NCBI RefSeq assembly: GCF_008933115.1 | Contig: NZ_WBVO01000001.1 | Coordinates: forward strand, 434,001-498,000 | Source: Phaeocystidibacter luteus | GTDB lineage: Bacteria > Bacteroidota > Bacteroidia > Flavobacteriales > Schleiferiaceae | Reading direction: 5' to 3' | Length of the DNA: 64,000 nucleotides | Part shown: piece by piece, positions 51,826-59,472 of the stretch | Numbering within the stretch: the first letter of the stretch is position 1 | How the letters are laid out: each line of letters begins with the position of its first letter | Program-made: the position numbers and the translations under genes | The notes under the pieces: model-generated | Database searches by the model: none | The model's input: the letters and a program-made list of their open reading frames with translations, nothing else | What the model was told of the DNA's origin: nothing

Positions 51826-52605
51826 ATGTCAAAAAAGAAGCCAAAATCAAGAATACCCTCATTACAGTCCTTAATTCCCTTGACGTATGTGTTTCTGGTG
51901 GCTATATCACATGCCCAAATGAATTACTACTATTCCTACTTCAATATCGAGATACATCATTATCTCACCCCAATTGAATATTTGCTTCCAATGCTCGATC
52001 TTTTGGGGATCTTTATAATGGCTCTGTTATTCACCATTATTACGGTAGTGTTTCTCTTCAACGTTCGAACTAGTAAATCAAAGGCTGATGATGAAAATGA
52101 CCACAGTAAGAAAAAAGAGCTGTCACAGGGTGCGAGAATATGGTTGAATGGCATGTGGATATTCTTTTTGGTAGTTTTCGCAGCGGGCTCTTTCTTCATT
52201 TATCTGCAAGGAACACTACAACAAAAAGATACTTGGGGAATAGTTCTTCATTTATTCATTTCATTCGGGCTATTGATGACGCTGTTCTTTAACAACGACC
52301 AAATTGACTACACCCGCAAATATGGATTCGTGGTTGCTGTAATGATGCTTTTTTCAGCCTTCAGTATTGTTCACTCAAATAGGACGAATGAGCTAATCAA
52401 GATTTTTGAAGAGCAAGTACACTCAAAGTACTATACTTATGAAAGTGAGAATTTCAGTATTGAATCTGGTGGTGATTTGTACTATCTAGGTGAATCACAT
52501 GAATATCTTTTCATGTTTCAACTTTCCGATTCGACGTCCATCGTAATCAACAAACTCAACGGTCACAGGTCTACTTTCAAAAAAGCAACTTCAATCATTG
52601 ATTAA
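51826..52605 (+). CDS. Multi-span membrane protein on the opposite strand (probable cargo gene)
   Basis: About 259 residues with five likely spans (about 15-32, 48-75, 107-130, 140-158 and 170-188) and a C-terminal soluble domain of about 70 residues. I start at MSKKKPKSR because it puts a basic segment before the first span; ATG or TTG codons from 51772 are alternatives. It alone is read rightward within the virion block and has its own terminator. That isolation suggests lysogenic expression, for example superinfection exclusion or defence (inference). Family not recognised. Confidence 0.65.
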   Translation: MSKKKPKSRIPSLQSLIPLTYVFLVAISHAQMNYYYSYFNIEIHHYLTPIEYLLPMLDLLGIFIMALLFTIITVVFLFNVRTSKSKADDENDHSKKKELSQGARIWLNGMWIFFLVVFAAGSFFIYLQGTLQQKDTWGIVLHLFISFGLLMTLFFNNDQIDYTRKYGFVVAVMMLFSAFSIVHSNRTNELIKIFEEQVHSKYYTYESENFSIESGGDLYYLGESHEYLFMFQLSDSTSIVINKLNGHRSTFKKATSIID

Positions 52606-52616
52606 GTCATCTAATG

Positions 52617-52650
52617 AAAAAGCCCGGGCGTGAGTCATACCCGGGCTTCA
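52617..52650. terminator. Bidirectional terminator
   Basis: AAGCCCGGG pairs with CCCGGGCTT across an 11-base loop, with A/T tracts on both sides. It stops the rightward membrane gene and the leftward ATPase operon. Confidence 0.82.
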
Positions 52651-52709
52651 AACCAACTAACCTAACTTGAAAAACTACGCTCTAACTCACTTCAACCCTT
52701 GCGCAGGGT

Positions 52710-53012
52710 CTATTGGTTCTCACCTTTCGCGTCATCAGCCTTGGTCTTATCCATTTCCTTGCGGATTTCTTCAGCCATTGCCTCCCACTCATGTCGTCTG
52801 ACAACGCGATAGTGGTTCTTGCCGTCAATCTTCTTGGCATGGAGAATATCTAGCGCCTGACCGTGCATGGTCATTTCCTTCTTGTTGTGCTGCGAAGCTG
52901 CCTTGATGACAAACTTCTTTTTGAACTGGTAGAACTTCTCCCCGTCCTTTGTTTTGTGAATCAAGCATTCCGAATGCTCCAAATGCAGGGTGCGTGCGTT
53001 TAATTCCAACAT
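52710..53012 (-). CDS. Hypothetical 100-aa protein downstream of the ATPase
   Basis: A basic, mixed alpha/beta N-terminal half (LELNARTLHLEHSECLIH, YQFKKKFVIKAA) and a charged helical C-terminus (WEAMAEEIRKEMDKTK). It is two bases from the ATPase stop and is the last gene of that transcript. Its small size and basic character would suit a DNA- or capsid-associated accessory of packaging. Not recognised. Confidence 0.62.
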   Translation of the reverse strand: MLELNARTLHLEHSECLIHKTKDGEKFYQFKKKFVIKAASQHNKKEMTMHGQALDILHAKKIDGKNHYRVVRRHEWEAMAEEIRKEMDKTKADDAKGENQ

Positions 53013-53014
53013 AT

Positions 53015-53590
53015 CTACTGGTTTTTAATGATTTCGTAGTGAAATGGGTTGTTTCGGGCTTCTCGATTCACCTCTTCCTGAATCTTAATAAGTGCTTCAG
53101 GGTTCATCAACCGATCCTTACCTCTTTTGATTGAGTCTCTGGTCCGAAATAGAAAGAAGACATCAATCCAAGTGAATATTTCCACAGGCACTTGACTGAA
53201 CCCGTGAGCCGCAAAATATATGTCTACATTGATGTGCCGACGATCAATAAAGAACTTCCGAACCCTATCCGTCGGACTATACCCAGAAAGCCAGTTTCTA
53301 AAATCGTCTGATATCAATAGCATGTTTGACAAGTGTGGTACGAGCTCATCAAAGTCTTCACGTTTGTAGCACATGTATTTAGCTTTTCCTTCGAACGTGG
53401 CCACTTGATCCAGTGTGATTAGCGGTAAATCGCTAAAGGTTTTTTCGTGCTGGTTCGCGGGAATAACGAGTGCCCTACCCTGGTGCGCGTCCAATATCTT
53501 GCGCAGTACCGTGCTTTTTCCAGTACCGTTGGTTCCTAGTAATACAGAGAATAGACTGCCTTTCGCAAAGTCTTTCAAGTTATCAGCCAT
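53015..53590 (-). CDS. Zot/A32-like P-loop ATPase (probable genome-packaging ATPase)
   Basis: 191 residues. Walker A is GTNGTGKST (19-27) and Walker B-like LLISDD (91-96). After these comes the stretch DIYFAAHGFSQVPVEIF, then IDVFFLFRT, which resembles the His/Gln sensor region and following strand of Zot- and FtsK/HerA-type ATPases of filamentous and tailless membrane phages. It has no nuclease domain, unlike terminase large subunits. It lies beside a membrane protein gene (53593) and close to the capsid candidate. A role in loading DNA through a membrane vertex is the best inference; filamentous-phage-like assembly is the alternative. Confidence 0.75.
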   Translation of the reverse strand: MADNLKDFAKGSLFSVLLGTNGTGKSTVLRKILDAHQGRALVIPANQHEKTFSDLPLITLDQVATFEGKAKYMCYKREDFDELVPHLSNMLLISDDFRNWLSGYSPTDRVRKFFIDRRHINVDIYFAAHGFSQVPVEIFTWIDVFFLFRTRDSIKRGKDRLMNPEALIKIQEEVNREARNNPFHYEIIKNQ

Positions 53591-53592
53591 AT

Positions 53593-54477
53593 CTAATCGA
53601 GAATTGCCATTCGAGGAAGGGGAACATTCGCACGCCTATACTTGCCGATAAGCTGGCTCCAGCGCCCCATGTTTGATTTATTGGCGAACATCAGGCCTTC
53701 CTGTGCCTCTACCTTTTCTCCCTTAATCATCCACTCGTACTTACAGAAACCAGGCAGAGGTTTGTAGTTCTTAAACTCTGGAAGATTTTCGGCTCTGGCC
53801 GCCATATTAATGGCCTGCATTTCGCGTTCGAGCTCAAGATCCAGGTCCGTCACTTCCTCTGCTTCAACAACCTCGGGTTCATCCGAAGTCGTGTCGCTAG
53901 AGGAAGGACGTTCCTTTTGAAATCCAGACTGATCCTTAGCATCCGTTTCACGCTGTCTTCTGGTATTGATTTTACGTAGCTGTAGCGCTTGAGGGATTTT
54001 GGTTACGTATATCATGACAATCAGGAGCACAATCATAGCAATCGGCGAAAGCTGGCTTCCGGTTTGCTCGATGTAAATGGCAATCTGATCGATCAATTCA
54101 TCTTGATCTTCCTTTTCAGCCTTAAACGGCTTCGAAGTTTCGTGTTTGGCAACGGCCTGCAAGCCCTTCGAAGCACCCATGTCAATGACATTGGCAACGA
54201 ATCGGGCTTGAAGAAGCGCACTTCTACTAGGGTCAGAGGCACCGGCATTTGAGGTCGATTCTTTCCCGGGTTTCTCTTTCTCTGTTGAGGCCGCTGCTTC
54301 GGCCGCTGCAAACACCCCCTGGCGACTGGGGTCTTCTCCCAGAGTCTCTGTGTCAGACTCAAGGTTATCGTTAGACTCCTGAGCCGGAGGTCGTGACGTT
54401 TTTTCCTTCCTGCCGCTTTGATAGTTCAGGATATCGTCAAGCGAAACCTTTTCTACTTCATCTATGATTTCGTCCAT
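53593..54477 (-). CDS. Membrane protein with acidic flanks (294 aa), ATPase partner candidate
   Basis: A single central span (about residues 144-161: LSPIAMIVLLIVMIYVTKIP) is flanked by long charged, Ser/Glu/Asp-rich arms. The C-terminal 80 residues form a compact domain (LPEFKNYKPLPGFCKYEWM, RWSQLIGKYRRANVPLPRM). Its stop lies two bases before the ATPase start, and its own start overlaps the upstream stop by one base. The pairing suggests it docks the packaging ATPase to the viral membrane or vertex. Family not recognised. Confidence 0.68.
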   Translation of the reverse strand: MDEIIDEVEKVSLDDILNYQSGRKEKTSRPPAQESNDNLESDTETLGEDPSRQGVFAAAEAAASTEKEKPGKESTSNAGASDPSRSALLQARFVANVIDMGASKGLQAVAKHETSKPFKAEKEDQDELIDQIAIYIEQTGSQLSPIAMIVLLIVMIYVTKIPQALQLRKINTRRQRETDAKDQSGFQKERPSSSDTTSDEPEVVEAEEVTDLDLELEREMQAINMAARAENLPEFKNYKPLPGFCKYEWMIKGEKVEAQEGLMFANKSNMGRWSQLIGKYRRANVPLPRMAILD

Positions 54478-54932
54478 TAGTCTTTGCGTAAATCGTTCAA
54501 AATCACTCCGACCATTCGGGTATTTAGTTCAAACCAAGTGTTCTCTTGACTGTCAAACCTCGACATGTGATCGTCGGCCAACTTCTCGAAGTAGGCAATA
54601 AGCTCTGGTGTCGCTGGAATGATAATGGCATTTGAAGCAGCTTCTTTCTTACCGTCTTCAAACCCTTCCGAATACTTCTTTTCGAGCTCTTGTTGAAAAA
54701 CCTCTTCATTCAGCTTACTTTCTCTCTCTATCGTCGCGTTCAGCTTAGCGTCAAAGTGATCTTCTATAACCTTCCATTCTTTCGCAGTGAATCGGTCCTG
54801 AAGGTCTTCGAAGTTTGTCGCATTTTTAGGCTCTGGTTGATTAGCTGGAGCGGTTGTCGATTGCTCAACAGGCACTCCTGCGCTCGGTTGCTCTTGAGGT
54901 TTTGTACCTGTCGAATCACTCTTCGTCGTCAT
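54477..54932 (-). CDS. Hypothetical acidic helical protein (151 aa)
   Basis: A disordered Thr/Pro/Gln-rich N-terminus (about 35 residues), then an acidic coiled-coil region (FTAKEWKVIEDHFDAKLNATIERE, YSEGFEDGKKEAA) and a helical C-terminus. There is no span. It overlaps its downstream neighbour by one base and its upstream neighbour by 17. It resembles a scaffold or assembly factor in composition, but that is inference. Confidence 0.6.
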   Translation of the reverse strand: MTTKSDSTGTKPQEQPSAGVPVEQSTTAPANQPEPKNATNFEDLQDRFTAKEWKVIEDHFDAKLNATIERESKLNEEVFQQELEKKYSEGFEDGKKEAASNAIIIPATPELIAYFEKLADDHMSRFDSQENTWFELNTRMVGVILNDLRKD

Positions 54933-55278
54933 CGTCTGTAGCTTTTTGCATCATATCCTCTACGTCACTCTCTTTGATCCCAATCTTTGAGAAATCGAAG
55001 TCATCAAGATTCCCTGTAGCAAGAATCTCGCTCAGGTCAATCACCTTTAGTACTCGCATGAAGCTCATTCCGTCTTCAGCGATGGTGACTACCAATATTT
55101 TAAGTGAACCTTTGAACTTCATTGCCAGGGCTCCAACTTGCGCTTCCCCCTCTTCCAGCGGGAATTCTTCGGCCATTGCAAACAGCCCGTTAATGCCCTT
55201 TTGCACCATAGGCAATCCAGCCTTGAGCATTTTCCTGCTCATCATTGAAGCAAGCATGTCTTTACCCTTTCCGAACAT
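54916..55278 (-). CDS. Hypothetical 120-aa protein, assembly operon
   Basis: An N-terminal amphipathic region with repeated Met (MFGKGKDMLASMMSRKML), then a beta-rich middle (VGALAMKFKGSLKILVVTIAEDGMSF) and a very acidic end (KATDDDDEE). It overlaps both neighbours by 17 bases, so it is translated in a chain. The Met-rich amphipathic start could bind membranes. Not recognised. Confidence 0.6.
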   Translation of the reverse strand: MFGKGKDMLASMMSRKMLKAGLPMVQKGINGLFAMAEEFPLEEGEAQVGALAMKFKGSLKILVVTIAEDGMSFMRVLKVIDLSEILATGNLDDFDFSKIGIKESDVEDMMQKATDDDDEE

Positions 55279-55579
55279 AGGAGTACGTGTGTTTTTTGGT
55301 GTTGATCGTAGTTGTCACACATTTACGCTGAACCTCGCCATATCTCTGTAATGCTCTAAGCGCTCTTCGAAGTCGATTTCGAAAGTTCTTGCGGTCACGA
55401 TCTTCGAGAGATTCAGAGTTAATTGCAGACTCATCGACAAGCGCTCGAGCAATCTGATCTAAATCCAATTGTTCCCCTTCGTTTTTCTCAAGGATTCGAA
55501 GCGTTTTAATGCGTAAGTCCAGGGCTGACAAGTGGTCTAATCTCATGCGTTTTTCACTAAATGCGTTCCAGAGTTTCAT
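55262..55579 (-). CDS. Small basic, possibly DNA-binding protein (105 aa)
   Basis: I start at 55579 (MKLWNAFSEKRMRL), immediately after a TACATTTG promoter box on the same strand; this makes the mRNA nearly leaderless. The protein has helices around LDLDQIARALVDESAIN and a basic segment RKNFRNRLRRALRALQRYGEVQRK, with a C-terminal TTTINTKKHTYSYVRKG that could be a wing. That suggests a winged-helix regulator. It leads the assembly/packaging transcript. Confidence 0.58.
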   Translation of the reverse strand: MKLWNAFSEKRMRLDHLSALDLRIKTLRILEKNEGEQLDLDQIARALVDESAINSESLEDRDRKNFRNRLRRALRALQRYGEVQRKCVTTTINTKKHTYSYVRKG

Positions 55580-55601
55580 CAAATGTAACAAAAACGATAC
55601 T
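55580..55601 (-). promoter_or_regulatory. Promoter box and operator-like motif, copy 4
   Basis: On the minus strand AGTATCGTTTTTG (55601-55589) is followed immediately by TACATTTG (55587-55580), matching TAnnTTTG, and then the ATG at 55579. A protein bound to the first motif would cover the promoter. Confidence 0.55.
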
Positions 55602-55640
55602 TACGAGTATCTATTTTAGACTTTGGCGGGTAAATTTTTT

Positions 55641-55952
55641 TCAGCGTTTGGAAACGATATCCTCAAACTTCATATGCTTGACCTGGCTATGAACCTTGTG
55701 TAATTCGAAGATTCCAGACATCACGGTTTTAGACTGATAGCAATAAACGCAGTCCTCAACCTTCCAAATAGTTAGTCCCGTATCGGGATGCCCCCAGATT
55801 TCCATTTTTAAGGAATGAACCTGCTTCTGAAGCACTAACCCCTTAACATCTGGAAACTTCTCAAGCACCATGATATCCAGTGATACCGTACCTCCGTGAA
55901 TAGCGCGTGGCCACCCACCAGAGGCGTCCTGTATTTCTTTTTCGAAACTCAT
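55641..55952 (-). CDS. Hypothetical 103-aa protein
   Basis: A mixed alpha/beta protein starting MSFEKEIQDASGGWPRAIHGG, with LKMEIWGHPDTGLTIWKVEDCVYCYQ in the middle. No span or catalytic motif, apart from a C-V-Y-C pair. It starts one base after the upstream stop, and is the last gene before the internal promoter at 55580. Unknown function. Confidence 0.55.
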   Translation of the reverse strand: MSFEKEIQDASGGWPRAIHGGTVSLDIMVLEKFPDVKGLVLQKQVHSLKMEIWGHPDTGLTIWKVEDCVYCYQSKTVMSGIFELHKVHSQVKHMKFEDIVSKR

Positions 55953-55953
55953 T

Positions 55954-56166
55954 TCAATTAGGATTGTCCGCCTTGTTCAGCATTTCTGTAAGTTCTAAGT
56001 AAAGGCGGAATGTTGCACTTCGTTCTGAGGCGTTCTGAAAATCGTTTCCAATCATATAGCCTTCGAACATCTGATTTAAGAGCGCCAATTTTTCTTCGGT
56101 CTCAGGATGGTCCTGAACCTGGCGTAGGTTTGAGAGAGACATAGTAAAGTTATTAGGTACGTTCAT
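55954..56166 (-). CDS. Hypothetical 70-aa protein
   Basis: Helical, with LSNLRQVQDHPETEEKLALL and FRLYLELTEMLNKAD. It may start at the inner Met (MSLSNLRQ) rather than MNVPNNF. It fits the operon spacing (14 bases after the upstream stop, one base before the next start). No recognised family. Confidence 0.5.
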   Translation of the reverse strand: MNVPNNFTMSLSNLRQVQDHPETEEKLALLNQMFEGYMIGNDFQNASERSATFRLYLELTEMLNKADNPN

Positions 56167-56180
56167 ATAACGTATAAACT

Positions 56181-56405
56181 TTACGATTCGTTGTGTTCTC
56201 TTAACCTACCCTCCCATTCCAGATACCAATGCGGCCAGATGAATCCGCAGAATATCCCTAAAACACTGAATGCGATTCGAACGATTAGTTTCCATTCCAA
56301 AGGATTGAATTCGCCCGCAATAACTACCAATGCTGAATACATCAGTATCAGCCATACTATGTAACAAAGCATAGCTGGAACGCTGATTCTCATTTTCTTA
56401 AACAT
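56181..56405 (-). CDS. Two-span small membrane protein (74 aa)
   Basis: Two hydrophobic segments (about residues 10-30: PAMLCYIVWLILMYSALVVI, and 41-58: LIVRIAFSVLGIFCGFIW) and a polar tail EWEGRLREHNES. It lies directly downstream of the membrane-anchored M23 peptidase, with 15 bases between them. A holin or virion membrane role is possible. Confidence 0.62.
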   Translation of the reverse strand: MFKKMRISVPAMLCYIVWLILMYSALVVIAGEFNPLEWKLIVRIAFSVLGIFCGFIWPHWYLEWEGRLREHNES

Positions 56406-56420
56406 GACATCAAAGTTTAG

Positions 56421-56876
56421 TTAAAACAAGTATTCTTCTGGATTCTCATAGCCACCGTCCTTGTCTCTGACAGTGAAATGCAGATGTGGACCGGTGACAT
56501 TTCCAGAGTCGCCGACCGTCGCAATGGTCATTCCCTTGATGACATAGTCACCAGGTTTCTTCTTGGCTTCATCGAGATGTGCGAAACCCAACTTCTTACC
56601 CGTAATCGTCTTAACAATCATGGACAATCCACCTCGATCGTGTGTGTAAACCGATTCCACAACTCCGGATTCTGGAGCAATAATGGGATCACCCACATCA
56701 CCTGCATAGTCAGTACCGTTGTGAAAGTGCCATTGCCCCGAGATTGGGTGTTCCCTTTCACCATAAGGACTGGTAATGCGTCCCTTAACAGGCCTAATCT
56801 TCGGGAGTGCGTATTCATAGATAACCCAGGCACCGAAGAAAACGGCCAGAGCTCCTACAGGGTGAAATGCTATCAT
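56421..56876 (-). CDS. Membrane-anchored M23 murein endopeptidase
   Basis: An N-terminal span (about residues 6-24) is followed by a lysostaphin-type M23 domain: GRITSPYGEREHP, the HxxxD zinc motif FHNGTDYAG (His52, Asp56), FAHL (His100) and HLHF (His131, His133). All zinc and catalytic residues are present. M23 enzymes cut peptide cross-links in peptidoglycan. The membrane anchor and placement outside the lysis block suggest a virion-borne enzyme that opens the wall during entry, in the manner of membrane phages such as PRD1 (inference). Confidence 0.88.
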   Translation of the reverse strand: MIAFHPVGALAVFFGAWVIYEYALPKIRPVKGRITSPYGEREHPISGQWHFHNGTDYAGDVGDPIIAPESGVVESVYTHDRGGLSMIVKTITGKKLGFAHLDEAKKKPGDYVIKGMTIATVGDSGNVTGPHLHFTVRDKDGGYENPEEYLF

Positions 56877-57142
56877 AGTATTAAGTTGTTATCCGCCTCG
56901 TCCCCGGCGGCGTGGGGTTGTAATAGCTTTTGAGTTCGCTTTCTGGTTTTACCTACTTCAGCTAGGCAATCGAAACATTGTACATCACAAGTGAACAATT
57001 CAGGATGAAGAATTCTATCTCGTTCTTCGCCCTCAATCCCTAGTCGATTACACTCTTCTAAGGCGTGATTCCATTCCTCAATTGAGAAGGCTGCGTCTCC
57101 TGAGTGTTTCTTACAGTAGAACGTGTTTTTCTTTGCTCCCAT
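56873..57142 (-). CDS. Small putative zinc-binding protein (89 aa)
   Basis: A Cys/His pattern FYCKKHSGD, then CDVQCFDCLAE, could bind one zinc. The rest is helical and charged. It overlaps the M23 gene start by four bases. A nucleic-acid-binding or regulatory role is possible but not shown. Confidence 0.6.
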   Translation of the reverse strand: MGAKKNTFYCKKHSGDAAFSIEEWNHALEECNRLGIEGEERDRILHPELFTCDVQCFDCLAEVGKTRKRTQKLLQPHAAGDEADNNLIL

Positions 57143-57160
57143 AACTGTCGATATGTTTCG

Positions 57161-57673
57161 TTAGTAGCTTTTACCAGTCCAATGGAGTAAGTGGAAGTAT
57201 CGGTTATCCCATGTAAAACCGAAAAAATTCCAGAATTGCTCTTCTGTGTTAAATCCCTCGTTTTGGATGAACTCGAGGTAATTTGGATCAGAAGATTTAA
57301 GCACAACTGTTTTCCTATCCTTAGAGAGGATGCAGATTTCCCGTGATTCATAAAACAGGATTATCTTCTGAACACGTACCAATTTAATTTCAGGCATGAA
57401 CTGGAACTCTTCATCAGTTTCACCATGCACCACAAACTGAATTGGTTCATCCAGATCAATAAAAGTGCTATCCGTAATCATGTGGTGAATCTTGTATGGA
57501 TAATTCGATGAAGACCTATGAAAATCAAAATCGATGTTCTCGTGCCAAATCACCCTTTTCCACTTTTGGTAGTTCCAATGATCTCTTATTCCTTCAAAAG
57601 CAAAAGCCAGCATCTTCTCAGGCCATCGGGTAGGAAGACTGTCATAATACCTGGTCTTTACGTTGATATTCAT
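57161..57673 (-). CDS. Hypothetical 170-aa protein
   Basis: A soluble, aromatic-rich protein: LPTRWPEKMLAFAFEGIRDHW near the start and NEGFNTEEQFWNFFGFTWDN near the end, with beta strands between (PIQFVVHGE, IKLVRVQKIILFYE). The ATG overlaps the upstream stop by four bases. Not recognised; probably an accessory early gene. Confidence 0.6.
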   Translation of the reverse strand: MNINVKTRYYDSLPTRWPEKMLAFAFEGIRDHWNYQKWKRVIWHENIDFDFHRSSSNYPYKIHHMITDSTFIDLDEPIQFVVHGETDEEFQFMPEIKLVRVQKIILFYESREICILSKDRKTVVLKSSDPNYLEFIQNEGFNTEEQFWNFFGFTWDNRYFHLLHWTGKSY

Positions 57674-58008
57674 AATACAGTGTCTTTTTCTTCGTCCTCG
57701 TCTATTGAATTCACCAGTTCTTCACCTAATACCTTCTCAAGCACATATATACGTGCTCTAAGGCTCAGATTATCTAAGTACAGCACTACTATTTCGATAT
57801 AGGTAGGAAGTGAATTGATTAGCAAGAATGGACCTGTTATCAAGACCAATAGAAAGAATACCCATCTACCAAACTTGAAAGTTTTACCATGAGCTTGGAT
57901 GAAATCATTAGCAAAGTTCAGTGCTTCTCTCTCGAATCTCTTATAGCGCATTACTGCAATGAATGACATTGCGAAATAGCATATACCTATTACTTCAAGT
58001 ACACTCAT
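57670..58008 (-). CDS. Small membrane protein (112 aa)
   Basis: Two or three hydrophobic segments (about residues 4-20, 50-66 and 70-78) and an acidic C-terminus (SIDEDEEKDTVL). It overlaps both flanking genes by four bases. It is an unusual membrane gene within the early block. Role unknown. Confidence 0.6.
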   Translation of the reverse strand: MSVLEVIGICYFAMSFIAVMRYKRFEREALNFANDFIQAHGKTFKFGRWVFFLLVLITGPFLLINSLPTYIEIVVLYLDNLSLRARIYVLEKVLGEELVNSIDEDEEKDTVL

Positions 58009-58415
58009 GATTCTAGATCTTGAAGCGATTTCCAGACGGCTCTAAGTAGATCAGCACTATCTTCTAATTTCGCACCACCATGACCATGTACGTTGCACTC
58101 TAGCAAGTTCTCTGCATTACAGTCGAAGATTCGTTTTGAGATAAACACGATTGTAAAATTGATATCAATCTTTCTTTCGCGCTCATCACGAAAGACCAAC
58201 AACATAGAGTCTATGATGCTTGTAGCTGCAGGATTTCGTTCTACGCCTGCATAAATGCCAGAGTCTATTAGCACGTCAATTGCATCCGAATATTTCTTTT
58301 TAAATATTCCGCTTGCAGCAACCAGATAGTCCATAGGAGCCTTAAACGGCTTCAATTCATCTCCATTCGCTTTAATCCACGACCCGAGCGCAGAATTTTC
58401 ATACTTACTTTTCAT
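58005..58415 (-). CDS. Hypothetical 136-aa protein downstream of the Dcm gene
   Basis: A soluble alpha/beta protein with LKPFKAPMDYLVAASGIFKKKY and RERKIDINFTIVFISKRIFDC. It overlaps the methyltransferase gene by 11 bases. It does not resemble a restriction nuclease: no PD-ExK, HNH or GIY motif is evident. Unknown function. Confidence 0.58.
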   Translation of the reverse strand: MKSKYENSALGSWIKANGDELKPFKAPMDYLVAASGIFKKKYSDAIDVLIDSGIYAGVERNPAATSIIDSMLLVFRDERERKIDINFTIVFISKRIFDCNAENLLECNVHGHGGAKLEDSADLLRAVWKSLQDLES

Positions 58416-59472
58416 TAGATTGGTTCTTTATGTTCTCTACTAGTTGAATGCGTTCTCCTATCCACTTCATGACCGGCACAGCCATTGAGTTCCCTAGCGC
58501 GTGATATCTAGGAAGGTCGGCTGCTGGCTTATTACGATAGGTGATGTTGGTGTAGTTATCTGGGAAGCCCTGTAACCGCTCACATTCGACAGGAGTCAAT
58601 CTCCTTAGTACTGAATCGAAATAGAGATTTTGATCATTCGCAGTTGAAAGAGTAAACGCAAGCTCGTCACTTCCGAGATAGCCCTTTCCCCCACCATCTA
58701 CCTTGCCGGAACGAACCTTAAACACGTGAGCATTTTCAACTACGTATGCAGGCTCATTTCGCTCATCACACGATCCGATTTTACCTCTAAGTGTTGCACA
58801 CTTATTGTCTTCAATTATTCCGCTTTTGAAGTTGAGATAGCGGTACGTTCTAACGCCTTCTCTAGCTCTATTGGAATTTCTTTCGAATACTTTCTTGCCC
58901 TTTTTAGAATTCCTTGACAGGCTTTCGCGCTCAAATAGTACCGCTGCGGCAGGTCGCCAGTCTCCAAGATATCCGATAAGGAACACACGCTCGCGGTGCT
59001 GGGCCACGTCGAAGTATTGAGCGTCCATGACTCTATAGGCCCACCCATACCCGATTTTTTCCATTTCCTTGGTGATTGTGGCAAATGTCCGTCCTTCATT
59101 TTCGGACAATACACCGGTAACGTTCTCCCAGACCACCCACCGGGGGCGTTTTCTCTTAGAAATTCCCAGAAAGACGAGGGCCAGTTGACCATTTTCGCTA
59201 TCCAAGCCTCCTCGAGGTCCGGCGATGCTAAAGTCTTGACACGGAGTTCCCCCGACGAGAACATCGATATCTGTTTGTTGGAATGTTTCGGTTTCATGAA
59301 TGTGGTTTAAATCTCCCAGATTAGGAACTTCTGGATAATGGTGATTAAGTACGGCGCTAGGGAAAGGGGCAATTTCAGAGAACCATTGAGCTTTCCAACC
59401 TAATTCGCCCCAGGCAACCGAGGCGGCATCAATTCCTGAACAAGCCGATCCAAATCGAATAGGATTTATCAT
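58405..59472 (-). CDS. DNA (cytosine-5) methyltransferase
   Basis: 355 residues with the ordered C5-methyltransferase motifs: I FGSACSGIDAAS (7-18), IV GGTPCQDFS with catalytic Cys78, VI WENVTG (115-120), VIII QHRERVFLIG, and X GNSMAVPVMKWI near the C-terminus. The region between VIII and X is the target-recognition domain. No restriction nuclease is adjacent, so it is an orphan phage methyltransferase, likely protecting viral DNA from host restriction. It overlaps the Dam-type gene by four bases. Confidence 0.95.
   Translation of the reverse strand: MINPIRFGSACSGIDAASVAWGELGWKAQWFSEIAPFPSAVLNHHYPEVPNLGDLNHIHETETFQQTDIDVLVGGTPCQDFSIAGPRGGLDSENGQLALVFLGISKRKRPRWVVWENVTGVLSENEGRTFATITKEMEKIGYGWAYRVMDAQYFDVAQHRERVFLIGYLGDWRPAAAVLFERESLSRNSKKGKKVFERNSNRAREGVRTYRYLNFKSGIIEDNKCATLRGKIGSCDERNEPAYVVENAHVFKVRSGKVDGGGKGYLGSDELAFTLSTANDQNLYFDSVLRRLTPVECERLQGFPDNYTNITYRNKPAADLPRYHALGNSMAVPVMKWIGERIQLVENIKNQSNEK

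Noticed and set aside
58005-58415. Restriction endonuclease partner for the methyltransferases
   Set aside because: No PD-(D/E)xK, HNH or GIY-YIG motif in this or neighbouring genes.
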